64,000 nt of DNA from Anaerococcus nagyae (GCF_017874535.1 NZ_JAGGLS010000002.1:124001-188000); one strand, 5' to 3'. Counted from the stretch's first letter, positions 36,079 through 45,924 are shown. The notes: a model not told the origin generated them from the letters alone. Numbers and translations are program-made.

Positions 36079-37236
36079 ATGGATGAAAAAAAATTATACG
36101 AAAGAATTATTTTAAGAAGCTTAATAATATTAATTAGCGTTTTACTTGTTATATATTTAGCTCCCAAAATTGTAAGTGGCTTATTACCTATTATTTTGGC
36201 TCTAGTTTTAGTTGCCTTATTAAACCCTTTTATAAGAAAAATTGGCGAAATTATTCCTATTAAAAATAGTATAATATCATATATCGTTGGGACTATATTA
36301 CTAATTTTAATATTGCTTTTATTGATATGGTTCTTTCAAATTATAATATCTCAATTAGTTGGTCTTGTGGGCAATATTATAAAAAATTGGCCCTTAATTG
36401 TAAAATCTGTAGATTCTTGGGTGGATTCGGTAAATTCAAAGATTAAAGTTTTACCACCTTTTGTATCTAAGGCTATTCAATCAGGACTTGACTCTGCCTA
36501 TAGTTCTTTGGCGAGTTTACAAAAAAATGCAGTCAATATTACACTAGGTTTTACAACAGCTTTTATAAATACATCTAATGATTTAATATTCTTTATAATT
36601 ACTTTTATAGTCGCTTTTTACATAATATTAGGAGATATGCAAGAGGCCTCAAATAAGTATAATTCTGCTATTCCAGAATATTCAAAAGCAAATATCAGTC
36701 TAATTAGAACAGTTTTTAAAAACTCTACATGGAATTATATAAAGTCTCAATTAAAGTTGGCTTTATGGTGTTTTATACTAATGGCCATAGTATTAAAACT
36801 TTTAGGACAGCAATACTATATACCTATTGCTATCTTATTAGGATTTGTAGATCTTTTACCTATGATAGGACCTATCATTATTATGCTGCCGTGGACAGCA
36901 GTAGAACTTTTTATATTTAATAATATGCAAAAAGGTATTGGCTTATTTATATTGTTGATATTTTGGACTAGCTTCAGGCAAGTAATCACTCCAAAGGTAA
37001 TTGGAGATTATGCGGATATTCATCCTATCTTATCAGTAATATCTCTTTATGCAGGTCTTAAGCTATTTGGAGTAAAGGGGGCTATCCTTGCTCCTATTTT
37101 AGTAATATTTATAGTGGGAATTTATAGATCTGGAATTCTAGATAATTGGCTTTATGACTATAAATTATTTTTTAATTATATCCATAAAACTTTGAATATT
37201 AACAAGAGAGAAAATAATACTGCTGAAGATAAATAA
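36079..37236 (+). CDS. AI-2E/PerM family membrane permease
   Basis: 385 residues and about eight helices in the arrangement of the AI-2 exporter family: two helices at the N-terminus, a long amphipathic soluble stretch (about 105-160) and a C-terminal cluster. That cluster holds the conserved PIAILLGFVDLLPMIGPIIIMLPW and the PKVIGDYADIHPILSVISLYAGLKLFGVKGAILAP block, both given here only in name and position (about 250 and 310). Family members export AI-2 or act as Na+/H+ antiporters; the substrate here is open. AAGGAAAG lies upstream. Confidence 0.8.
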   Translation: MDEKKLYERIILRSLIILISVLLVIYLAPKIVSGLLPIILALVLVALLNPFIRKIGEIIPIKNSIISYIVGTILLILILLLLIWFFQIIISQLVGLVGNIIKNWPLIVKSVDSWVDSVNSKIKVLPPFVSKAIQSGLDSAYSSLASLQKNAVNITLGFTTAFINTSNDLIFFIITFIVAFYIILGDMQEASNKYNSAIPEYSKANISLIRTVFKNSTWNYIKSQLKLALWCFILMAIVLKLLGQQYYIPIAILLGFVDLLPMIGPIIIMLPWTAVELFIFNNMQKGIGLFILLIFWTSFRQVITPKVIGDYADIHPILSVISLYAGLKLFGVKGAILAPILVIFIVGIYRSGILDNWLYDYKLFFNYIHKTLNINKRENNTAEDK

Positions 37237-37244
37237 ATTAGTAG

Positions 37245-37273
37245 TATAATAAAAGTGATGATAATTATTATCA
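37245..37273 (+). promoter_or_regulatory. TATAAT promoter with a perfect Fur box
   Basis: TATAAT at 37245-37250 is followed by TGATAATTATTATCA at 37259-37273, an exact match to the Bacillus 7-1-7 Fur box TGATAATnATTATCA. The box sits over the predicted start of transcription and directly before the ribosome site of the gene at 37287, an ideal place for iron-dependent repression. Confidence 0.8.
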
Positions 37274-37286
37274 ATAAGGAGATGGA

Positions 37287-38018
37287 ATGGACAAATATCA
37301 AGTTAAGATTTTAGATATAAAAGAAGAATATAAAAATGTTTTTACTTATACTTTAGAAAAACCAGATGCATTAAATTGGGAGGAAGGTAGCAGCTTTCAT
37401 CTAGCTTTACCTGGCTATGATAAAGATAAGGAAATTAATAAAAAATTGGTTCATCATTTAAGCATTAATACTTTAGATGATGAAGATAATATTAGGTTTA
37501 CTACGAAAATTCCTATAAGAAAATCACTTTTTAAAAAGACTTTATCTAAATTAAAGGTTGGAGATAGCGTGACTATTTATAAAATAAGATCTCATATGGG
37601 ACTTAAACGAGAAGATAGGCCAATTGTTTTACTATCTCAGGGCATAGCTATGTCTACTATTAGACCTTTAATTAAAAAATTTGAAAAAGATAGTGATGGT
37701 ATTCCCGAGCTTATATGTGTAAATGTAAATAATAAGGATACACATTTATACGAAAGTGATTTTAAAGATGTAGATGGTTCATTATTTGTAAAATATTGGC
37801 TAGAAACAAGGAATGAATATTTAGCAAAGATAAAAGAATTAGCAAGTACAAAAGAAAAGTCATATTTTTATGTAGTGGGTAGTGAAAATTTTGTACTTGA
37901 TAGTCTATACACATTAAGAGAATCTGGAATTAAAGATGATAGTATTATAATTGATAAAAATGAAGAAAAACGAGGTATTGTATTTACTACATTAGAAAAT
38001 TATAAGTTTATTGCTTAA
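37287..38018 (+). CDS. Ferredoxin/flavin reductase-like FAD- and NAD(P)-binding oxidoreductase
   Basis: 243 residues with the ferredoxin-NADP reductase fold. An N-terminal beta barrel ends in a flavin-binding HHLSINTLD segment (in place of RxYS), with a GDSVTIYKIRSHM turn. An NAD(P) domain follows, beginning PIVLLSQGIAMSTIRPLI and ending with SYFYVVGSENFVLDSLYTL. It has no 2Fe-2S domain. Together with the Fur box this suggests a flavin or ferric reductase used when iron is short; that role is inference. AAGGAG lies 8 bases upstream. Confidence 0.65.
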   Translation: MDKYQVKILDIKEEYKNVFTYTLEKPDALNWEEGSSFHLALPGYDKDKEINKKLVHHLSINTLDDEDNIRFTTKIPIRKSLFKKTLSKLKVGDSVTIYKIRSHMGLKREDRPIVLLSQGIAMSTIRPLIKKFEKDSDGIPELICVNVNNKDTHLYESDFKDVDGSLFVKYWLETRNEYLAKIKELASTKEKSYFYVVGSENFVLDSLYTLRESGIKDDSIIIDKNEEKRGIVFTTLENYKFIA

Positions 38019-38031
38019 TATACTTAAAATA

Positions 38032-38080
38032 TAAACTCTTCCTTAGCTTAAGAATTTATTTAAGGAAGAGTTTATTTTTA
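38032..38080 (+). terminator. Intrinsic terminator after the reductase gene
   Basis: 14-bp perfect stem (38032-38045 with 38061-38074), 15-base loop, then TTTTT. Confidence 0.8.
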
Positions 38081-38117
38081 TTCTTATAATTTTAGAATAA
38101 TAAGAGAAGGTAGAGAT

Positions 38118-39242
38118 ATGGAAAAAGTAGGATGCTATATTCACATTCCTTTTTGTCACAAAAAATGTTATTACTGTGATTTTTGTGCATACATGAATGT
38201 GGAAAATAGGATAGATAATTACATTAATAATTTGACAAGAGAAATAGAGCTATATCAAGATAAATTATGTGTAGACATAGATTCTATTTATCTAGGAGGT
38301 GGTACTCCTTCTTACATAGATAGTAAATACATAGAGAGTATTGTAAAGACTTTACATAATTTTAATTTAGATAATCTAAAAGAGTTTACTATAGAATGTA
38401 ATCCAAATTCTATTAATAAGGATAAGCTATTGTTATATAAGGATTTAGGTATAAATAGAATATCTCTAGGAGTCCAATCTTTTGACGATGAAGTTTTAAG
38501 ATCTATAGGTAGAGATCATAGTTCAGAAATTGCCATATCTGATATAGAACTTATTAGAAATACAGGTTTTGATAATTTAAGTTTTGACTTAATGCTAAAC
38601 TTACCAAATCAAGATTATAAATCAATTAAGAATGATTTGAATATAGTAAAAAGTATTAGTCCGGAACATATATCTTGGTATTCTCTAATTGTAGAAGAAG
38701 GTTCTAGATTTTATACCTTAAATAAAAAAGGTAAATTGAATTTAATGGATGATGATATAGAAGTTGATATTTTTGATGAGCTTATAGAAAATCTTGATCA
38801 AATTGGCCTTAAGCGTTATGAGATATCAAATTTTGCCAAAAAAGGATTTGAATCTTACCACAACAAAAAATATTGGGAAGGTAATGGATATATTGCCTTT
38901 GGTATGAGTGCTGCAGGATATCTTGGAAATTATAGATACAATAACACCAAAAATTTTATTCATTATAATAATATGATTAATAAAAATAAACTTCCTATAG
39001 AGAATATTGAAATAATTGAAAGCCAAGAAAAAGAAATAGAATATATAATTTTTAAATTAAGAGAGATTTCGGGTATTAATCTTAAGGCATTTAAAGATAA
39101 GTTTGGAGTAGACTTTATAGATAAGTATGAAGACGAGATTAATCAATTCATAGATTTAGATTATTTCATAATAGATGATAACTTTAGATTTAGTAAAAAA
39201 GGAATGGATTTATCTAACCAATTTTTATCTCTTATCATTTAA
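38118..39242 (+). CDS. hemW: Radical SAM heme chaperone HemW
   Basis: 374 residues. The radical SAM CxxxCxxC is CHKKCYYC with CDFC following, near residue 11. The GGGTPS SAM-binding motif, LGVQSFDD and FDLMLNLPNQ are those of HemW, and the C-terminal HemN-like domain is present. HemW was long called a coproporphyrinogen oxidase, but it lacks the extra N-terminal residues of HemN and acts as a heme insertion chaperone. Position just upstream of hrcA is common in Firmicutes. Confidence 0.9.
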   Translation: MEKVGCYIHIPFCHKKCYYCDFCAYMNVENRIDNYINNLTREIELYQDKLCVDIDSIYLGGGTPSYIDSKYIESIVKTLHNFNLDNLKEFTIECNPNSINKDKLLLYKDLGINRISLGVQSFDDEVLRSIGRDHSSEIAISDIELIRNTGFDNLSFDLMLNLPNQDYKSIKNDLNIVKSISPEHISWYSLIVEEGSRFYTLNKKGKLNLMDDDIEVDIFDELIENLDQIGLKRYEISNFAKKGFESYHNKKYWEGNGYIAFGMSAAGYLGNYRYNNTKNFIHYNNMINKNKLPIENIEIIESQEKEIEYIIFKLREISGINLKAFKDKFGVDFIDKYEDEINQFIDLDYFIIDDNFRFSKKGMDLSNQFLSLII

Positions 39243-39252
39243 ATTTTTCTTC

Positions 39253-39280
39253 TTGACAGGCATATATTAGCTAGTATATT
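39253..39280 (+). promoter_or_regulatory. Promoter of the hrcA heat-shock operon
   Basis: TTGACA, 16-base spacer, TATATT. It is near-consensus for the vegetative sigma factor, with the CIRCE operator starting 5 bases downstream. Confidence 0.8.
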
Positions 39281-39284
39281 ATTA

Positions 39285-39311
39285 TTAGCAGTCGATACTA
39301 AAGAGTGCTAA
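39285..39311 (+). promoter_or_regulatory. CIRCE operator (HrcA binding site)
   Basis: TTAGCAGTC, 9 bases, GAGTGCTAA. The right arm is the exact consensus; the left arm differs at one base (consensus TTAGCACTC). It lies between the promoter and the hrcA ribosome site and is the expected binding site for HrcA. Confidence 0.95.
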
Positions 39312-39322
39312 AGGAGAAAACT

Positions 39323-40336
39323 TTGAATGATAGAAAACTTAAAATATTATTCTCTATCATAAACTCTTACATTATAGATGGCGAGCCAATAGGTTCTAAA
39401 AGCCTTGCTGATGAATACAATTTAAACATTTCTCCAGCTACTATTAGAAATGAGATGAGTGCACTTGAAAAAATGGGTCTTATAGAAAAAGCTCATTCGT
39501 CAAGTGGTAGACTTCCTTCTGATAAGGGTTATAGAATGTTTGTTGATTATATCTTAGAAAATGAACTTGAAGATATAAAAAATGTAAAGCAAAATAATGC
39601 TTTTGTAAACTTACTTGATAAAAGATATCACAATGCAACAGATATTGTCGAGACTGCAACTAAGGTACTTGCTGACATGACTAATCTAACAGCAGTATCC
39701 CTAACTTTAAAAAACGAAATTAAAACGATAGTAAATATGGAGCTTATAAGATTATCTGATAGTCAAATTTTACTTTTGGCAGTCTTTGATAATGGGCTTA
39801 TAGTAAATGAAAGTATTTATTTAGATTATAGTATAAGCCCCGAGGAGCTTTTGTTTATAAATAACGTTCTTAAAGAAACTATGGTAGGAACTGATATCAA
39901 CGAGGTTTATGATAAGCTGATATTACTTAAAAAGGACTTGCTAAGTGAATATAGTTTTTTACTAGATATCATTAAGACGAGGCTTAAGGGTCAATCTTTT
40001 GGAAAGTTAAGTAGAGAATTACAAATTGAGGGCTTAGGTAATATTTTTAATTTTAAAGAGTATGATGATTTAGCCAAAGCTCGTGATTTTATAAAAATGT
40101 TTGACAGTAAAGAAAAAGTCGATAGCTTTTTAAAAAATAATTTAGATAATAACCTTGATATTAGTATAGGATATGAAAACAAGCTAGATGAACTTAAAGA
40201 AAGTACAGTTATAACCTCATATTTTAAAATAAATGAGGAGGTTGTAGGCCAAATTGGTATAGTAGGACTTACACGTATTAATTATATAGATGTCATATCA
40301 GATATTATGATGATATCAGGATTATTAAATAAATAA
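39323..40336 (+). CDS. hrcA: Heat-inducible transcription repressor HrcA
   Basis: 337 residues. A winged-helix DNA-binding domain (GEPIGSKSLADEYNLNISPATIRNEM, about residues 18-43) is followed by a GAF-like dimer domain. HrcA represses CIRCE operons and is kept active by GroEL. I place the start at TTG 39323 behind AAGGAG with 6-base spacing. A GTG at 39305 is in frame but lies inside the CIRCE right arm and would place the ribosome site within the coding region. First gene of hrcA-grpE-dnaK. Confidence 0.93.
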   Translation: MNDRKLKILFSIINSYIIDGEPIGSKSLADEYNLNISPATIRNEMSALEKMGLIEKAHSSSGRLPSDKGYRMFVDYILENELEDIKNVKQNNAFVNLLDKRYHNATDIVETATKVLADMTNLTAVSLTLKNEIKTIVNMELIRLSDSQILLLAVFDNGLIVNESIYLDYSISPEELLFINNVLKETMVGTDINEVYDKLILLKKDLLSEYSFLLDIIKTRLKGQSFGKLSRELQIEGLGNIFNFKEYDDLAKARDFIKMFDSKEKVDSFLKNNLDNNLDISIGYENKLDELKESTVITSYFKINEEVVGQIGIVGLTRINYIDVISDIMMISGLLNK

Positions 40337-40350
40337 GAGAGGGCGCAATC

Positions 40351-40935
40351 GTGGATAAAGAAAATAAAAATGATGAAAACCTGATTGATGATGAAGACAT
40401 TATAGATGAGAATTTAGAAGATGATGAAGAATTTATTGATGGTGAAATTGTTGATGATGAAGATCAAATTATTGATGAAAGCTATGATTCTTCTGATCTA
40501 AATGATGATGTTATTGAAGAAGATTTCAATGAATTTAAAGATAAATATCAAAGACTACTAGCAGATTTTACTAATTATAAACAAAGGGAAGAGGCTTCAA
40601 AGGCTGATTTCAAAAAGTATGCTGTAGGTAATCTAGTTGAAAAACTCTTACCAGTTTTAGATAACTTTGATAGAGCACTAAAAGATCAAGATCCTGAAGA
40701 TGGACTTGTTAAGGGAATAGTAATGACTCGTGATGAGATGATAAGAGTTTTAGAAAAAGAAGGACTTGAGCTTATTGAATCTGATGGATGTTTATTTGAT
40801 CCAAATATTCATCAAGCTGTTTTAGCAGAAGATTCTGATAAGGTTGAAAGTGATCATATTATTGAAACATTCCAAAAAGGATATAAATTAAACAATAAAG
40901 TTATAAGACCAGCTATGGTTAAAGTGGCAAAATAG
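40351..40935 (+). CDS. grpE: Nucleotide exchange factor GrpE
   Basis: 194 residues. The first 60 residues are extremely acidic (Asp/Glu repeats). A long coiled-coil helix ([21 protein letters not shown]) and the C-terminal beta domain with [14 protein letters not shown] and [19 protein letters not shown] follow. It releases ADP from DnaK. GTG start 15 bases after hrcA with GAGAGGG upstream. The acidic N-terminal tail is longer than in many GrpE proteins but is not rare in this group. Confidence 0.94.
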   Translation: MDKENKNDENLIDDEDIIDENLEDDEEFIDGEIVDDEDQIIDESYDSSDLNDDVIEEDFNEFKDKYQRLLADFTNYKQREEASKADFKKYAVGNLVEKLLPVLDNFDRALKDQDPEDGLVKGIVMTRDEMIRVLEKEGLELIESDGCLFDPNIHQAVLAEDSDKVESDHIIETFQKGYKLNNKVIRPAMVKVAK

Positions 40936-40948
40936 GAGGCTTATTAGT

Positions 40949-42766
40949 ATGGCAAAAATTATAGGAATTGACTTAGGTACAACAAACTCAGCAGTAGCTG
41001 TTATGGAAGGTGGAAGTCCAGTTATAATTCCAAACAGCGAAGGTAATAGAACTACACCATCAGTTGTGGCATTTTCTAAAGATGGGGAAAGACTTGTAGG
41101 TGAAACTGCAAAAAGACAAGCAATTACAAATCCAGATAGAACAATTTCTTCTATTAAAAGAGAAATGGGTTCTGATTATAAAACAGCAGAAATTGATGGT
41201 AAAAAATATTCTCCAGAAGAAATTTCTGCAATGATTTTACAAAAACTAAAATCAGATGCTGAAAAATATCTTAACGATACAGTAACAAACGCAGTAATTA
41301 CAGTACCAGCTTACTTTACAGATGCTCAAAGACAAGCTACAAAAGATGCTGGAAAGATTGCAGGACTTAATGTAGATAGAATTATCAACGAGCCAACAGC
41401 AGCTTCACTTGCTTATGGGCTAGATAAAGAAAGTGACCAATCTAAGATTATGGTTTATGACCTTGGTGGAGGTACATTTGATGTTTCCATCCTAGAAGTT
41501 GGTGATGGAGTATTTGAAGTACTTTCAACACGTGGTAACAATAGACTTGGTGGGGATGACTTTGATAATAAACTTGTAGATTATTTAGCAAATGAATTTA
41601 AAAAAGAAAACGGTGTAGATCTTACAAAAGATTTAACAGCTATGCAAAGATTAAAGGATGCTGCTGAAAAAGCTAAAAAAGAACTATCATCAACTACTAC
41701 AAGTAATGTAAACTTACCATTTATTACAGCTGTAGACGGTCAACCAGTTCACTTAGATATAACAGTCTCAAAAGCTAAATTTGATGAATTGACAAAAGAT
41801 TTAGTAGATGAAACTAAAAAACCAGTACAAGATGCATTATCAGATGCAGGTCTTTCTGCAAGTGATATTGATAAAGTATTATTAGTAGGTGGATCTACAA
41901 GAATTCCTGCAGTTCAAGACTTAGTTAAAAACTTAATAGGTAAAGAACCACAAAGAGATATAAACCCTGATGAATCAGTAGCGCTAGGTGCAGCAATTCA
42001 AGGCGGTGTACTAACAGGTGAAGTAAAAGACCTATTACTTCTAGATGTTACACCTTTATCATTAGGTATCGAAACACTAGGTGGAGTTGCAACAAAACTT
42101 ATAGAAAGAAATACTACAATTCCAACAAAGAAATCACAAGTATTTACAACTGCAGCAGATGGACAAACAGAAGTAGATATCCATGTTGTACAAGGTGAAC
42201 GTGAAATGGCCGCAGATAATACAACACTTGGACGTTTCCAACTTACAGGAATCCCAGCAGCAAGACGTGGAGTTCCACAAATTGAAGTTACATTTGATAT
42301 AGATGCCAATGGTATTGTAAATGTAACAGCAAAAGATCAAGGCTCTGGAAAAGAACAAAAAATCACAATAACTTCATCATCCAATCTAAGCGAAGATGAA
42401 ATTAATAAGAAAGTAAAAGAAGCAGAACAATTTGCTGAAGAAGATAAAAAGAAAAAAGAAGATATTGATGCAAAAAATAATGCAGAAAGTCTAGTATATC
42501 AAGCTCGCAAAACTCTTGATGAAGCAAATATAGAGGGTGCTGAAAGAGATGAAATCGAAGCAGAAATTAAAAAACTAGAAGATGCAATTGCAACAAATGA
42601 TGCAGAACAAATCAAATCCCAAACAGAGGCGCTACAAGAGAAAATTTACTCAATGAGTGAAAAGATGTATCAAGCTAGTGCAGGTGCCGAAGGTAGTCAA
42701 GCAGAAGGCTCAGAGGATGATGTAGTTGATGCAGACTATGAAGTTATAGATGACGATGAAGAATAA
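40949..42766 (+). CDS. dnaK: Chaperone DnaK (Hsp70)
   Basis: 605 residues. The ATPase domain starts [19 protein letters not shown] and contains [14 protein letters not shown]. The substrate domain includes [18 protein letters not shown] (about residues 362-379). The acidic C-terminus reads [12 protein letters not shown]. Codon choice is more biased than in neighbouring genes, as expected for a highly expressed protein. AGGAGG lies upstream, and a hairpin terminator follows before dnaJ. Confidence 0.98.
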   Translation: MAKIIGIDLGTTNSAVAVMEGGSPVIIPNSEGNRTTPSVVAFSKDGERLVGETAKRQAITNPDRTISSIKREMGSDYKTAEIDGKKYSPEEISAMILQKLKSDAEKYLNDTVTNAVITVPAYFTDAQRQATKDAGKIAGLNVDRIINEPTAASLAYGLDKESDQSKIMVYDLGGGTFDVSILEVGDGVFEVLSTRGNNRLGGDDFDNKLVDYLANEFKKENGVDLTKDLTAMQRLKDAAEKAKKELSSTTTSNVNLPFITAVDGQPVHLDITVSKAKFDELTKDLVDETKKPVQDALSDAGLSASDIDKVLLVGGSTRIPAVQDLVKNLIGKEPQRDINPDESVALGAAIQGGVLTGEVKDLLLLDVTPLSLGIETLGGVATKLIERNTTIPTKKSQVFTTAADGQTEVDIHVVQGEREMAADNTTLGRFQLTGIPAARRGVPQIEVTFDIDANGIVNVTAKDQGSGKEQKITITSSSNLSEDEINKKVKEAEQFAEEDKKKKEDIDAKNNAESLVYQARKTLDEANIEGAERDEIEAEIKKLEDAIATNDAEQIKSQTEALQEKIYSMSEKMYQASAGAEGSQAEGSEDDVVDADYEVIDDDEE

Positions 42767-42823
42767 TATTTGATTTATAATAGCAAAGAAATTTAATCGG
42801 AGTATAATAAATTAAATAAAATT

Positions 42824-42857
42824 AAAAAGCTATTTCAATGTGAAATAGCTTTTTTTA
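42824..42857 (+). terminator. Hairpin terminator between dnaK and dnaJ
   Basis: 14-bp stem AAAAAGCTATTTCA/TGAAATAGCTTTTT with a 3-base loop and a T run. It lies inside the heat-shock gene cluster, so dnaJ is expressed by readthrough or from a weak promoter (TATAAT at 42803-42808). Confidence 0.85.
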
Positions 42858-42875
42858 AGTGTAAATGGAGGAAAA

Positions 42876-43985
42876 ATGCAAGATCCATATGAAGTACTAG
42901 GCGTATCTAAAGACGCCACAGATGCAGAAATTAAAAGAGAGTATAGAAAACTTGCTAAAAAATATCATCCTGACCTAAATCCAGGTGATCAAGAAGCAGA
43001 GCAAAAATTTAAAGAAGCTACTTTAAGTTATGAAATTTTATCGGATAAAGAAAAAAGAGCTCAATATGATAGATATGGCGAGGCTGCTTTTGAAAACGGT
43101 GGAGCAGGCTATAGTGATTTTTCTAGCGGATTTGGAGATATATTTGGAGATATATTCTCTGACTTATTTAGCGGTGGAGCTAGTCAGTCTAATCGTCCCA
43201 GAAAAGGAAGTGATATTCAGCAAGTTATTAAACTTAGTTTTGCAGAAGCTGCTTTTGGTGTAAGTAAAGAGATACAAGTAAGAAGAGAAGTAGAATGTGA
43301 AACTTGTAGTGGAACAGGTGCAAAAGATAAAAGTTCTATCCATACATGTGAAACTTGTGGAGGAAGAGGTGTTGTTAATGAAGTAAGCCAAACACCTTTA
43401 GGAAGAATTAGTAGGACTGTTACCTGTAGAGAATGTAATGGTAGCGGTGAGATTATAGATGATCCATGTAAAGTTTGCCATGGTGAGGGAACTATATATA
43501 AGTCCGAGCGTATTAAAATTGATATTCCTTCAGGTGTAGAATCTAATAATGTAATTAGGATTTCAAATAAGGGTAATGTAGGTGAAAATGGAGGTCCAAA
43601 TGGTGACCTTTATGTAATAATGGAAGTTGAAGATCATGAAATATTTAGACGTAATGGATTAGATATTTATTATGATATGCCTATATCATTTACAACTGCT
43701 GCTCTTGGAGGAGAAATAGAAATTCCAACTTTAAAGGAAACCAGAAAATTTGATATACCAGAAGGAACTCAAACAGGTACTAAGTTTAAACTAAAAAAAG
43801 AAGGAATTACTGACGGAAGAACAAAAAGAACAGGTGATCTTTATTTCTATGTAAAAGTTGTAACTCCTACTAAATTAAATAAAGAACAAAAGGATGCTTT
43901 AGAAACTTATGCAAATACTCTAGGGGAAGAAGTTTCTAATCATCAAAAAGGGTTCTTATCTAAACTCAAGGACTTCTTTGAATAA
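42876..43985 (+). CDS. dnaJ: Chaperone DnaJ (Hsp40)
   Basis: 369 residues. The J domain has HPD (about residues 31-33), then a Gly/Phe-rich linker (about 67-105). Four zinc CxxCxGxG repeats follow (CETCSGTG, CETCGGRG, CRECNGSG, CKVCHGEG), then the C-terminal substrate domains. It is a type I DnaJ that delivers clients to DnaK. TGGAGG lies upstream, and the stop overlaps the mtaB start by one base (TAATG). Confidence 0.97.
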   Translation: MQDPYEVLGVSKDATDAEIKREYRKLAKKYHPDLNPGDQEAEQKFKEATLSYEILSDKEKRAQYDRYGEAAFENGGAGYSDFSSGFGDIFGDIFSDLFSGGASQSNRPRKGSDIQQVIKLSFAEAAFGVSKEIQVRREVECETCSGTGAKDKSSIHTCETCGGRGVVNEVSQTPLGRISRTVTCRECNGSGEIIDDPCKVCHGEGTIYKSERIKIDIPSGVESNNVIRISNKGNVGENGGPNGDLYVIMEVEDHEIFRRNGLDIYYDMPISFTTAALGGEIEIPTLKETRKFDIPEGTQTGTKFKLKKEGITDGRTKRTGDLYFYVKVVTPTKLNKEQKDALETYANTLGEEVSNHQKGFLSKLKDFFE

Positions 43986-45292
43986 TGGCTAGTACGTTTA
44001 ATATAATAACTCTAGGATGTAAAGTAAATCAGTATGAATCAGAAGCAGTTGAAGAGCTATTTTTAGAAAAGGGATATCAAAGACAGGCAAGAAATGCTGA
44101 TATTTATGTTATAAACACATGTACTGTTACAAATATGAGTGATAGAAAAAGTAGGCAAATGATATCCAGAGCTCGTCGTGACAACCCAGATGCAGTGATT
44201 GCTGTTATGGGTTGCTATTCTCAAGTGAAACCAGAAGAAGTGGCTGAAATTAATGGTGTTGATATAGTACTTGGATCTAGAAATAAGGAAAGTGTAGTGG
44301 AGCTTTGTGAGGATATTTTACAAAACAAAAATGTAAGAGATAAGATCATAGCTCCAAGTGAGACAAAAAGCTTTGAAGAGTTACAGATTTCAAATCAAAC
44401 AGAAATGACAAGGGCGTACCTTAAAATTCAAGATGGTTGTAATATGTATTGCTCATACTGCCTTATTCCCTATGCTAGGGGCAACATAGTAAGTCGTGGT
44501 ATTGGAGATATAGTAGAGGAAACTAAAAGACTAGCAGCAAATGGATTTAAGGAGATAGTACTTACTGGCATACATGTATCAAGCTTTGGAAAAGATTTTG
44601 ATGAAGATATAAGCTTAATAGATGCTATTGAAGCAGTTGCAAAAGTTGATGGCATAGAAAGAATAAGGCTATCATCTATGGAGCCTCGTCATATTAGCCG
44701 CAATTTCTTAGAAAGAATGAAAGCTACAGGTAAGGCTTGCGACCACTTCCATTTATCATTACAATCAGGATCAGATGATATACTTAAGGCTATGAATAGA
44801 AAGTATGATACAGTTATCTTTAAACAAAAAGTAAATTTGATAAGAGAAGTTTTCCCAAATGCTGGTATTACAACTGATATCATAGTAGGTTTTCCTGGCG
44901 AAACAGAAGAAAATCATAAGCAAACTATGTCTTTTGTCGAAGAAATCAAATTTTCTAAAACACATTTATTTAAATTCTCACCTCGTGAAGGTACTAGGGC
45001 TGCTAAGATGGGTGATCAAATAAATGGTAATATCAAAAGAGAAAGACTACACGATTTAGAAAAGGTAGAAGAGAAAAATAGAATAGAGTTTTTAGAAAAG
45101 CAACTAGATCAAATTCTATCAGTACTTATAGAATCAAAATCTGATTTTAAAGGATATAGTGGAGGATATTCTACTAATTATTTAAAGGTAAATGTTAAAG
45201 AGAATATTCCAGCTAATACTATAGTAGATATAAAAGTTACTGGTACTTTGGATGAAGAATTAGTTGGGAATATAATAAAAATATATAATTAA
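43985..45292 (+). CDS. mtaB: tRNA ms2t6A methylthiotransferase MtaB
   Basis: 435-residue MiaB-like radical SAM enzyme that adds a methylthio group to t6A37 of tRNA. The N-terminal UPF0004 domain has GCKVNQYESEAVEELF and further Cys residues (NTCTVTN, MGCYSQ) for the auxiliary cluster. The radical SAM motif is CNMYCSYC, and a C-terminal TRAM-like domain follows. The GCKVNQ(Y/A)E start is the MtaB subtype. Position behind dnaJ is common in clostridia. Confidence 0.9.
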   Translation: MASTFNIITLGCKVNQYESEAVEELFLEKGYQRQARNADIYVINTCTVTNMSDRKSRQMISRARRDNPDAVIAVMGCYSQVKPEEVAEINGVDIVLGSRNKESVVELCEDILQNKNVRDKIIAPSETKSFEELQISNQTEMTRAYLKIQDGCNMYCSYCLIPYARGNIVSRGIGDIVEETKRLAANGFKEIVLTGIHVSSFGKDFDEDISLIDAIEAVAKVDGIERIRLSSMEPRHISRNFLERMKATGKACDHFHLSLQSGSDDILKAMNRKYDTVIFKQKVNLIREVFPNAGITTDIIVGFPGETEENHKQTMSFVEEIKFSKTHLFKFSPREGTRAAKMGDQINGNIKRERLHDLEKVEEKNRIEFLEKQLDQILSVLIESKSDFKGYSGGYSTNYLKVNVKENIPANTIVDIKVTGTLDEELVGNIIKIYN

Positions 45293-45415
45293 ATTATATT
45301 TAATATGATATTTTAGTTAAGCTAGTAATTACCTTGTGTAGGGAGGCTTAGTATAGTCGTAAGAGAAATATAGTATTTTTTATATTAACTCAAAAGAACG
45401 AATTTGAATATGAAT

Positions 45416-45924
45416 CTAAACTTCAATAGATTCTTGGCCTGGTTTATAGTTTAATGTAGATTTGTGGATGATTGTATAGGTCAATCCAGATTTATTTTTT
45501 AGGTATAAATTTGCATAGTTCTTAGCGATAGTGTAGGTTTTAATAGAATAATCTGGATTATCTACTGCTACTTTTGAATAATTCCAAGTAGTACCATATA
45601 GTAATGTTTAACTCCTATCTTTTTAGCAGCAATCATAGATTTAATAGCTCCGTTTAGATCTACATTATTGTAGTTTCAGAATAATATTTTCCAGCTGTTC
45701 CTATTGAAAATAAGACTTTATCATAGTCCTTATAGTCTTTAGCCGTATCATCTGTAGAGTCATTAGCAACATCTATCGGCTTAGCATCTATATTACTATC
45801 TTTAAGGTTGCTTAGTTTTTTTTCATCTATTACGCTTGCTGTAAAGTCTGCCTTATTTTTTATCAAGTATCTTAGTAATTTTACTAGCTACGCCACTATT
45901 TGCTCCTAATAATAAAAATTTCAT
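45416..45924 (-). pseudogene. Frameshifted NAD(P)-binding Rossmann-fold oxidoreductase pseudogene
   Basis: A decayed SDR-like NAD(P)H-binding gene. It starts at ATG 45924 (AAAGGATC upstream) with MKFLLLGANSGVASKITKILDKK, broken near 45855. It continues in another frame with KADFTASVIDEKKLSNL ... DYDKVLFSIGTAGKYY to 45660, then shifts again (VDLNGAIKSMIAAKKIGVKHYY). A third shift gives WNYSKVAVDNPDY ... GLTYTIIHKSTLNY, ending in TAG at 45416. Together the pieces trace the family order: nucleotide loop, DKVLF strand, GVKH strand, SGLTYTII strand. At least three frameshifts; the C-terminus is also short. Confidence 0.75.

Noticed and set aside
41998-42309. A 103-codon minus-strand frame opposite dnaK
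   Set aside because: Shadow of the codon bias of dnaK; no start signal and no protein-like features.
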